From: Phocaeicola plebeius
GTDB taxonomy: Bacteria > Bacteroidota > Bacteroidia > Bacteroidales > Bacteroidaceae
Direction: 5' to 3'
NCBI GenBank assembly: GCA_004558305.1
Contig: SFDG01000070.1
Location: 1 to 11,516, forward strand
DNA: 11,516 nt
Of this stretch, positions 1 to 6,413 are shown piece after piece (within the stretch, counting starts at the first letter, position 1; each line of letters begins with the position of its first letter). Below the pieces are notes generated by a model. The model did no database searches, was not told the DNA's origin, and worked only from the letters and a program-made list of their open reading frames with translations. Position numbers and translations under genes: made by a program.

Positions 1-35
1 CAAGTGTCGCAAGTGACGCGGAGGCCTCGTTCCAG

Positions 36-52
36 CCTCTCCGAAGGGGAGG
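36..52. other. Short GC-rich hairpin
   Basis: A 7-bp stem (cctctcc / ggggagg, one T-G wobble) closes on a GAA triloop. It lies 3' of the minus-strand ATPase gene and just outside the large palindrome array, in a stretch with no recognisable gene. There is no T-tract on either side, so I do not call it an intrinsic terminator. It may be a small structured element or a chance fold. Confidence 0.3.
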
Positions 53-55
53 GCA

Positions 56-184
56 ACGACTGCACTTGGGACGGTCTGACGACTGCACTCATGGCACCCT
101 GACGACTGCACTCGTGACCCTGCAACGAGTGCAGTCGTCAGGGTGCCATGAGTGCAGTCGTGACAGCGAACTGACAGCAGTGGT
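56..184. repeat. Nested palindromic repeat array with a perfect 37-bp inverted repeat
   Basis: Positions 79-115 and 125-161 are perfect reverse complements (37 bp each) around a 9-nt loop (116-124). Inside the arms an 11-bp motif, acgactgcact, recurs at 56-66, 79-89 and 102-112. Its reverse complement is at 128-138 and 151-161, and a degenerate copy (8 of 11 matches) is at 174-184. All neighbouring copies on each side are 23 bp apart, with non-conserved 12-bp spacers. If read through from the upstream minus-strand gene, which ends at 212, the RNA would form a very long perfect hairpin in the 3' UTR. Possible roles are transcript end or stabiliser, RNase III substrate, protein-binding array, or a REP-like mobile hairpin. 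No T-tract follows it, so a classical terminator is not supported. The structure is directly visible; the function is unknown. Confidence 0.85.
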
Positions 185-211
185 AAGCGTGCTCTCCCTG
201 CACCTCTCCAA

Positions 212-1579
212 TTACCCAATGGAGTTCTTGCTGCCATATTCCACAAGCACCTTATCGAGCTGTCCCACATAGTAGAACGGAAGGTTGATCAACCGGAAAG
301 GCTTCTTGTCGGGAGCTGGTGTCTCAATGTCCTGTATTGACAGAGGGCCACTCCATATCCTGACAGCCACCACATGACCGTCACTGTTATTGACAAAGGT
401 ATGCAAGGAACGTAAGTGAGAGTTCGTGCCGGCTTTGACTTCGATAGGAATGATGTCTGTTCCCTCCTGCCACACAAAATCCACCTCTGCCGTCGAACCT
501 TTCTTGTCCCTGATCCAGAAATACTGCTGCTCGCGGTAATGCCTGTCGAGAACCACCCGCAATTCCTGTGCCACGATATGTTCGGCAGCCCTGCCTCGCC
601 AAGTGTCGAGCAATTCTTTGTTCTGGAGATACTCCAGCTGAATGCCTGCCAAGAAATTGGTCAGACCGGTATCCACCATAATCAGTTTGGGAGAACGTCG
701 AGTAGCCGGCAATGCCGGTGCTGATGTGGAAGTGACAGGATAGTCGAGAGACAGCAAATAAGCCCTTTCCAACAAGTCCATTCCGTCATGTATCTGCGTG
801 GAGGTATAGTTGCTGTTGCCAAATCCTGAGAAGGTGATGGTCTCTGCCGCCGAAAGCCACGCAGCACCCAGTATATGTCTCAGCACCCTTACCTGTTCGA
901 AATTCTTGGCGAATTTCTCGGCATCCTCATTGTAGCCTTTGAGCAATGAACTGAATATCGGCGAGAGCCTTTCTATGTCCTGATGATCAAGGTACTCACT
1001 GACAGCCTCCGGCATTCCCCCAACAAGAGCGTAAGTATTGAAAGCGGAAATCATTTCCTCGTGCATGAAATCAGGAACAGCAATGTCGCGTAGCATATCT
1101 GCCCATTGTCCGCCTTCTTTGGCCTCAATGAACTCCAAGAATGAACATGGACGCAAAGTCATGTATTCCACACGACCTACTGGAAAAGATACATGTTGCT
1201 TCATAAGGCTATGCAGACGACTGCCAGCGGCGATAACATATACCCACGACAAATCTTCATAGAAATAACGTAACATGGCGACAGCTTTCGGTTCTTCCTG
1301 TATCTCGTCGATAAACAGAAGAATCGCCCTGCTCTTGTCCTGTACGACATGATTCTTCAGGCAAAGATACTGCCAGACATCATTCACATTGCTGAAACGG
1401 CGGAATATCTCTGAATCTTCCTTTTCCAGGTTAAGGGATATGAACGAATCGAATTCCTTACCAAATTCCTTGACCAACGTTGTCTTGCCCACCTGCCGTG
1501 CTCCCCGGAGCACAAGTGGCTTACGGCGCGGATTCTCTTTCCATTGCCTTAATTGGTGTATCAGATTCCTTGCAAACAT
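212..1579 (-). CDS. AAA ATPase with DUF4143 / PD-(D/E)XK-like C-terminal domain
   Basis: Predicted 455-residue cytoplasmic P-loop ATPase of the AAA_14-DUF4143 family. The biological role of the family is not established. From the ATG at 1579, Walker A is GARQVGKTT (residues 26-34), Walker B is LLFIDE (87-92), and a sensor-like AAGSRL follows. The family signature FPVGRVEYMTLRP starts near residue 132, and GGMPEAV is at about 187-193. The C-terminal third has a nuclease-fold pattern: Glu in AEHIVAQEL (333), Asp in AEVDF (367) and IEVK (Glu380, Lys382), so it may be a PD-(D/E)XK fold. A GTG at 1606 would add nine residues, but a candidate -7 box overlaps that GTG and family members normally begin close to the MFARNL segment, so I prefer the ATG. 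Stop is TAA at 214-212. One spot-counted line (901-960) is 42% GC against 58% in the first GH92 gene (2101-2160). It is transcribed away from the GH92 operon and is probably functionally unrelated to it. Confidence 0.9.
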   Translation of the reverse strand: MFARNLIHQLRQWKENPRRKPLVLRGARQVGKTTLVKEFGKEFDSFISLNLEKEDSEIFRRFSNVNDVWQYLCLKNHVVQDKSRAILLFIDEIQEEPKAVAMLRYFYEDLSWVYVIAAGSRLHSLMKQHVSFPVGRVEYMTLRPCSFLEFIEAKEGGQWADMLRDIAVPDFMHEEMISAFNTYALVGGMPEAVSEYLDHQDIERLSPIFSSLLKGYNEDAEKFAKNFEQVRVLRHILGAAWLSAAETITFSGFGNSNYTSTQIHDGMDLLERAYLLSLDYPVTSTSAPALPATRRSPKLIMVDTGLTNFLAGIQLEYLQNKELLDTWRGRAAEHIVAQELRVVLDRHYREQQYFWIRDKKGSTAEVDFVWQEGTDIIPIEVKAGTNSHLRSLHTFVNNSDGHVVAVRIWSGPLSIQDIETPAPDKKPFRLINLPFYYVGQLDKVLVEYGSKNSIG

Positions 1580-1605
1580 ACTATACTTGACTATGTTACG
1601 ATGCA

Positions 1606-1639
1606 CAAAGATACAATATTCTTTCTAAAACATAGGCAA
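1606..1639 (-). promoter_or_regulatory. Candidate Bacteroidetes-type promoter of the DUF4143 ATPase
   Basis: On the minus strand, TATCTTTG (plus positions 1613-1606) matches the Bacteroidetes -7 consensus TAnnTTTG perfectly. A TTG (1639-1637) lies upstream, but the 23-bp spacer is longer than the usual 19-21 bp, so the -33 box is weak. The TTG falls inside the first of the 33-bp-spaced repeats. Transcription would begin around 1600, downstream of the GTG at 1606, which supports the ATG at 1579 as the true start with a leader of about 20 nt. Confidence 0.4.
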
Positions 1640-1707
1640 CTTTTGCTGAAAATCTTTCTAAAACATAGGCAACTTTCGCTGTTTTTCTTTCTAAAGTATA
1701 GGCAATG
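1620..1707. repeat. Three direct repeats at a 33-bp period upstream of the ATPase gene
   Basis: A 22-bp unit (tctttctaaaacataggcaac plus one base) begins at 1620, 1653 and 1686, exactly 33 bp apart. Copies 1 and 2 are identical over the unit and remain similar for several more bases (tttYgctg). Copy 3 differs at a few positions (aagtata, caatg). Read toward the ATPase gene the unit is GTTGCCTATGTTTTAGAAAG, and it contains TATGTTTT, a 7-of-8 match to the -7 box. The spacing of about three helical turns would put bound proteins on one DNA face. The array sits right behind the ATPase promoter and 119 bp before the GH92 promoter -33 box, so it more likely serves the ATPase gene. The repeats are directly visible; an operator or tandem-promoter role is inference. 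Confidence 0.85.
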
Positions 1708-1748
1708 TGAATCAGACAAGCATGCCTTACTGCTATCAGTGTGTCGGT

Positions 1749-1762
1749 TCTATCCGGATAGA
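1749..1762. promoter_or_regulatory. 14-bp perfect palindrome, possible operator
   Basis: tctatccggataga is perfectly self-complementary with no loop, a shape typical of a homodimer binding site rather than an RNA hairpin. It lies in the divergent intergenic region, 63 bp upstream of the GH92 operon -33 box and 41 bp beyond the last 33-bp repeat. No regulator gene is in the window to pair it with, and a 14-bp palindrome can occur by chance. Confidence 0.25.
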
Positions 1763-1825
1763 GGCTCTAAGGCTTTTCGGACAGACACCTCCTGATTGTT
1801 CCCATCAACTTTCTTGACAGGATTA

Positions 1826-1856
1826 TTTGTAATACAAAAAATTATACTTACCTTTA
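1826..1856 (+). promoter_or_regulatory. Predicted promoter of the GH92 operon
   Basis: TTTG at 1826-1829 and TACCTTTA at 1849-1856 (7 of 8 to TAnnTTTG) are separated by 19 bp, matching the Bacteroidetes sigma-ABfr promoter layout. The start of transcription would fall near 1860-1864, giving an A/T-rich leader of roughly 22-26 nt before the ATG at 1886, without a Shine-Dalgarno sequence. As the four downstream genes are 42, 22 and 18 bp apart with no obvious internal promoter, this is probably the main promoter for all of them. Confidence 0.6.
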
Positions 1857-1885
1857 CAAAGTTTTAAATTACAACATCTAATATC

Positions 1886-4087
1886 ATGAGAACAATAACG
1901 AGTTCACTTTGTGCCCTGCTGGCACTGGCAACGGCCTGCATCCCGTCGCGGCCCACCGCTGACGAAGATGATTTTTCCCAATATGTCAATCCGTTCATCG
2001 GAACGGATTTCACCGGCAACACCTATCCGGGGGCACAGGTACCCTTCGGCATGGTACAGCTAAGCCCTGACAACGGACTGGGCGGATGGGACCGTATTGC
2101 AGGCTATTTCTATCCCGACAGCACCATCGCCGGCTTCAGCCATACGCATCTGTCGGGGACAGGGGCAGGCGACCTCTACGACATTTCTTTCCTGCCCGTC
2201 ACGTTCCCGGTCTCGGAAGGAGAAGGGACACTGGGCATCCATTCCAAATTCTCGCACGACGAGGAAAGCGCGTCCGCCGGTTACTACCAGGTGCGGCTGA
2301 AAGACTATGACATCAATGTGGAACTGACGGCTACCCCCCGTTGCGGCATCCAGCGATATACGTTTCCGGGAGGAGATGCTGCCGTCCTGCTGAACCTCGC
2401 CAAAGCAATGAACTGGGATGCCACCGACGATTCGCACATCGAGGTGGTGGATTCGGTCACCATCCAGGGCTACCGCTTCTCGGAAGGATGGGCACGCGGA
2501 CAGAAAGTGTTCTTCCGTACCCGCTTCTCGGAACCGTTCGCCAAGATGACCGTCGATTCGACGGCCATCGTCCGCGGCGGCCAGCAGATCGGTTGGGGAT
2601 ATACCGCCCGTTTCGACTATCCTACCCGTCCGGGACAACAGCTGACGCTGGCCACTGCCTTGTCCTGCACCAGCCTGGAAGGGGCTGCCCGCAACCTGGC
2701 AGCCGAGGTCAACGCCGTGGACTTTGACCAATGCCTTGCCGCCGCCAAGGCCGACTGGAACCGGGAATTGGGCAAGATTCGTATCGAAGCCACCGACAAC
2801 GACCAGCGCACCGTCTTCTATACCGCCCTCTACCACTCGATGCTGGCTCCTACCCTGTTCTGCGATGTGGATGGCAGCTACTACGGACCGGACAAGCAGG
2901 TACACCGGGCTGACGGATGGGAAAACTATTGCACCTTCTCGTTGTGGGACACCTACCGTGCCGCCCACCCGTTGTTCACCTTCACGCAGCCGGAACGCAC
3001 CAACGACATGGTGAAATCGTTCATTGCCTTCTTCGAACAGAACGGCCGTCTGCCGGTATGGAACCTGTGGGGCAGCGAAACGGACATGATGATCGGCTAT
3101 CATGCCGTACCCGTCATCGTGGATGCGTACCTGAAAGGCATCGGTGACTTCGATGCCGAGAAGGCACTGGAGGCGTGTGTCGCCACGGCCAACCTGGACA
3201 ACTACCGGGGCATCGGCCTCTACAAGCGGCTGGGCTACATCCCCTACGACCAGAAAGACGAATACAATGCCGAGAACTGGTCGCTCTCGAAGACACTGGA
3301 GTATGCTTTCGACGACTGGTGCATCGCCCGTATGGCGGAGAAGATGGGCAAGACGGACCTAGCCGACGAATTTGATGCCCGTGCCCGGAACTACCGCAAC
3401 GTGTATAACCCGGCTACCTCCTTCATGCAGCCGCGCGACGGCAAGGGCAACTTCCAGCCCGATTTCAAGCCGGAGGACTATACGGAACCGATTTGCGAAA
3501 GCAACGGCTGGCAGTATTTCTGGTCGGTACAGCACGACATCGACGGTCTGATTGCCTTAGTGGGCGGCAAGGAACGCTTCACGGAGAAGTTAGACAGCAT
3601 GTTTACCTTCCACCCAGCCGACGACGAGGAACTGCCCATCTTCAGCACGGGCATGATCGGCCAGTATGTACACGGCAACGAGCCAAGCCATCACGTGGCT
3701 TACTTATATAACAAGGTGGGACAGCCGCACAAGACACAGCTCTATGTCCGCCAGATCATGGACGAACTGTATAGCAACACGCCCGCCGGACTGTGCGGCA
3801 ACGAGGACTGCGGACAGACTTCCGCCTGGTACGTGCTGAGTGCCATGGGCTTCTATCCGGTGAATCCGGCCAGCGGAGTCTATGAGCTGGGCACTCCGCT
3901 CTTCCCGAAAGCGGAACTGCACCTATCCAATGGAAAGACCTTTACGGTCATCGCCCACAATGCCGGCAAGGAGAACAAGTTCGTCCGGTCGGTGAAGCTG
4001 AACGGACAGCCGTACGACCAGACCTTCATTACCCACGAGCAGATCATGAGCGGCGCTACCTTGGAAATGGAAATGACCGCCGACTGA
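1886..4087 (+). CDS. GH92 exo-alpha-mannosidase, lipoprotein (first of four)
   Basis: A 733-residue glycoside hydrolase family 92 enzyme. The family consists of calcium-dependent, inverting exo-acting alpha-mannosidases, and this length is normal. The signal peptide ends in LATAC, giving a lipidated Cys18. The acidic run DEDD starts about eight residues after it, later than the usual Bacteroides surface-export signal, so periplasmic-facing attachment is as likely as surface display. Family motifs in order: YVNPFIGT (33-40), GFSHTHLSGTG (83-93), ELTATPRCGIQRYTF (146-160), FYTALYH (311-317), FSLWDTYR (351-358), ESNGWQYFW (Glu538, predicted acid), HGNEPSHH (596-603), GNEDCGQTSAWY (Asp641, predicted base). 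The acid motif is ESNGW rather than the more common EGNAW of its neighbours. Start: ATG in an A/T-rich leader behind a good promoter. Linkage specificity cannot be read from sequence alone; an alpha-mannoside of N-glycan or mannan origin is the likely substrate. Confidence 0.95.
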   Translation: MRTITSSLCALLALATACIPSRPTADEDDFSQYVNPFIGTDFTGNTYPGAQVPFGMVQLSPDNGLGGWDRIAGYFYPDSTIAGFSHTHLSGTGAGDLYDISFLPVTFPVSEGEGTLGIHSKFSHDEESASAGYYQVRLKDYDINVELTATPRCGIQRYTFPGGDAAVLLNLAKAMNWDATDDSHIEVVDSVTIQGYRFSEGWARGQKVFFRTRFSEPFAKMTVDSTAIVRGGQQIGWGYTARFDYPTRPGQQLTLATALSCTSLEGAARNLAAEVNAVDFDQCLAAAKADWNRELGKIRIEATDNDQRTVFYTALYHSMLAPTLFCDVDGSYYGPDKQVHRADGWENYCTFSLWDTYRAAHPLFTFTQPERTNDMVKSFIAFFEQNGRLPVWNLWGSETDMMIGYHAVPVIVDAYLKGIGDFDAEKALEACVATANLDNYRGIGLYKRLGYIPYDQKDEYNAENWSLSKTLEYAFDDWCIARMAEKMGKTDLADEFDARARNYRNVYNPATSFMQPRDGKGNFQPDFKPEDYTEPICESNGWQYFWSVQHDIDGLIALVGGKERFTEKLDSMFTFHPADDEELPIFSTGMIGQYVHGNEPSHHVAYLYNKVGQPHKTQLYVRQIMDELYSNTPAGLCGNEDCGQTSAWYVLSAMGFYPVNPASGVYELGTPLFPKAELHLSNGKTFTVIAHNAGKENKFVRSVKLNGQPYDQTFITHEQIMSGATLEMEMTAD

Positions 4088-4129
4088 CAAAGCAACCATT
4101 AAAACGTATAACTTCCTAACCAAAATCAG

Positions 4130-6391
4130 ATGAAGCATCTATCATTGATCCTCTGCTGCGGAGCACTGCTGCTGTCTGCCTGCCAAGGCAGCCAGCAGGC
4201 TTCTGCAGACTACACCGCCTACGTGAATCCCTTCATCGGGACAGGCGGACACGGACATACCTTTCCCGGTGCCGTGGTGCCCAACGGCATGATCCAGCCC
4301 AGTCCTGATACCCGTATCGACGGATGGGACGCCTGTTCGGGCTACTATTATGCCGACTCTACCGTGAACGGCTTCAGCCATACCCACCTCAGCGGTACGG
4401 GTTGTGCCGACTTCGGCGACTTCCTGCTGATGCCGACCACCGGCGAGCAGCAGTGCAACCCGCAGGACTATTCGCAACAGACACTGCCGTTTGCCTCCCG
4501 GTTCAGTCACGACAGTGAAATCGCTGAACCCGGTTACTACTCCGTCTTCCTCGACCGCTACGGGGTCAAGGCAGAACTGACCGCCACGAAGCGTGCCGCC
4601 ATCCACCGCTACACCTTCCCGGCATCGGAACAGGCCGGATTCATCCTCGACCTGGACTACTCGGTACAGCACCAGATGAACCTCGACATGCAGGTGGAGG
4701 TCATCAGCGATACGGAGATTCGCGGACACAAGCTGTCCCTCTACTGGGCTCCCCAGCAACAGCTCAGCTTCTATGCCAAGTTCTCCAAACCCTTTACCTA
4801 CTCCATTCTGCGCGATACGCTGACCGACCAGAAGGGAGACCCGCAGCCCCGCTGCAAGGTGTTGCTGCAGTTCGCTACCCAGAAAGACGAACAGGTATTC
4901 GCCAAGATGGGCATATCGGCAGTAGATATGGAGGGAGCCCGAAAGAACCTGGAAGCTGAGATTCCCGACTGGGATTTCGAAGGCGTGCGCCGCGATGCCC
5001 GTACGGCATGGAACGACTACCTCTCGAAGATTGAAATCGATCCGATGGATGCGAATGACCGCACCATCTTCTATACCGCCATGTACCATACCGCCATCAG
5101 TCCGAACCTGTTTACCGATGTGGACGGACGCTACTGGGGCATGGACCGGAACATCCATCAAGGCGATGCCGCCCGTCCGATGTACACCATCTTCTCGTTG
5201 TGGGACACCTTCCGTGCCCTGCACCCGCTGCTGTCCATCATTGATCCGCAGCGGAACAACGACTATGTGCGTTCGCTGCTGCTGAAGGCTCAGGAAGGCG
5301 GCATCCTGCCCATGTGGCCCGTAGCCGGCAACTATACCGCCACGATGGTGGGCTATCACTCTGTATCACTCATGGCGGATGCCGTGACGAAAGGATATGC
5401 CGATTTCGATGTCAACGAAGCCTACCGGGCGGCGGTACGGGCAGCGGAATACGACACTACCGGCATAGTCTGCCCCAAATGGATGGTGGACTACTTGGTG
5501 CCGAAAGCCAAGTATTACAAGAACACGCTGGGCTATGTGCCTTGCGACAAGGACAACGAAGCGGTGGCAAAGGCGTTGGAATATGCCTACGACGACTATT
5601 GCATCTCGCTGCTGGCTGCCGCTGCGGGGGATGCGGAAGGCCAGAAGAAATACGAAGCCTTCGCCCAGGCCTACCGGCACTATTTCGACCCCTCTACCCG
5701 CTTCATGCGCGGCAAGGACAAGCAAGGGAAATGGCGTTCGCCGTTCAGCCCTACCCGTTCGAACCACCGCAACGACGACTATTGTGAAGGCAATGCCTGG
5801 CAGTGGACCTGGTTCGTGCCGCAAGATGTGGAAGGACTGATGGCACTGATGGGCGGTCCGGAAGGGTTCACCGCCAAACTGGATTCGCTCTTTACGGCAG
5901 ACTCTGCCCTGGAAGGCGAGGAGGTGTCGGCAGACATCAGCGGCCTCATCGGACAGTATGCACACGGCAATGAACCCAGCCACCACATCATCCACCTCTA
6001 CAACTATGCCGGACAGCCGTGGAAGACACAGGAGCTGATCGACCGGGTGATGAAAGAGCAGTACCGCAACGAGCCGGACGGCCTGTCGGGCAACGAGGAC
6101 TGCGGACAGATGTCGGCATGGTACATCCTGAACGCCATGGGCTTCTATCAGGTATGTCCCGGCAAGCCCGTCTATTCCATTGGCCGTCCATGGATGAACC
6201 GGAGCGTCATGCACCTGCCGGACGGAAAGACCTTCACCATCGCAGTCAGGAACAACTCGAAAGACAACAAGTACATCGAGTCCATGACCCTGAACGGAAC
6301 CCCGATGGACACTCCCTTCCTCCGCCATGCAGACATCGCCGCCGGCGGAACCCTGGAAATCAGCATGACTTCCCAACCACAGCAACAATAA
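4130..6391 (+). CDS. GH92 exo-alpha-mannosidase, lipoprotein (second of four)
   Basis: A 753-residue GH92 enzyme. The signal peptide ends in a textbook lipobox, LSAC, with lipidated Cys18. The following QGSQQASAD lacks the early acidic cluster expected for Bacteroides surface export, which favours the periplasmic face. Motifs: YVNPFIGT (31-38), GFSHTHLSGTG (81-91), ELTATKRAAIHRYTF, FSLWDTFR (355-362), EGNAWQWTW (Glu553, predicted acid), HGNEPSHH (612-619), GNEDCGQMSAWY (Asp657, predicted base). Its pocket motifs match the first gene closely, making it the nearest paralogue in the cluster, but the sequences diverge throughout, so this is an old rather than recent duplication. Compared with the first protein it carries extra residues around VCPKWMVDYLVPKAK (after the WPVAGNYTATMVGYH segment). 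The gene starts 42 bp after the previous stop, without a visible Shine-Dalgarno site, and is probably co-transcribed. Confidence 0.95.
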   Translation: MKHLSLILCCGALLLSACQGSQQASADYTAYVNPFIGTGGHGHTFPGAVVPNGMIQPSPDTRIDGWDACSGYYYADSTVNGFSHTHLSGTGCADFGDFLLMPTTGEQQCNPQDYSQQTLPFASRFSHDSEIAEPGYYSVFLDRYGVKAELTATKRAAIHRYTFPASEQAGFILDLDYSVQHQMNLDMQVEVISDTEIRGHKLSLYWAPQQQLSFYAKFSKPFTYSILRDTLTDQKGDPQPRCKVLLQFATQKDEQVFAKMGISAVDMEGARKNLEAEIPDWDFEGVRRDARTAWNDYLSKIEIDPMDANDRTIFYTAMYHTAISPNLFTDVDGRYWGMDRNIHQGDAARPMYTIFSLWDTFRALHPLLSIIDPQRNNDYVRSLLLKAQEGGILPMWPVAGNYTATMVGYHSVSLMADAVTKGYADFDVNEAYRAAVRAAEYDTTGIVCPKWMVDYLVPKAKYYKNTLGYVPCDKDNEAVAKALEYAYDDYCISLLAAAAGDAEGQKKYEAFAQAYRHYFDPSTRFMRGKDKQGKWRSPFSPTRSNHRNDDYCEGNAWQWTWFVPQDVEGLMALMGGPEGFTAKLDSLFTADSALEGEEVSADISGLIGQYAHGNEPSHHIIHLYNYAGQPWKTQELIDRVMKEQYRNEPDGLSGNEDCGQMSAWYILNAMGFYQVCPGKPVYSIGRPWMNRSVMHLPDGKTFTIAVRNNSKDNKYIESMTLNGTPMDTPFLRHADIAAGGTLEISMTSQPQQQ

Positions 6392-6413
6392 TAACATCTA
6401 ACCATCATACCGT

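Noticed and set aside
56..184. CRISPR-like array
   Set aside because: The repeat is only 11 bp with 12-bp spacers, and it switches orientation in the middle. No cas genes are present.
1580..1606. GTG start at 1606 for the DUF4143 ATPase
   Set aside because: The perfect TATCTTTG box overlaps this codon, so the transcript would start downstream of it. The ATG at 1579 also fits the usual family N-terminus better.
1553..1795. Plus-strand 80-codon frame with a repeated FLKHRQL-like peptide
   Set aside because: The peptide repeats arise only because the 33-bp DNA repeat is a multiple of three. The frame overlaps the start of the ATPase gene and has no start context.
1814..1848. Sigma70-like TTGACA (1814-1819) with TATACT (1843-1848)
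   Set aside because: The 23-bp spacing is wrong, and Bacteroidetes do not use the classical -35/-10 consensus. The TTTG/TACCTTTA pair fits better.
4142..5359. Minus-strand open frame opposite the second GH92 gene (405 codons), with similar ones at 2060-3103 and 5366-6397
   Set aside because: These are antisense shadows lacking domains, promoters or sensible starts.
1873..6401. Shared aacatctaa in the leaders of the first (1873-1881) and third (6393-6401) GH92 genes
   Set aside because: It is a 9-bp A/T-rich match at different distances from the ATG (4 and 12 nt) and is absent from the other two leaders, so probably chance.
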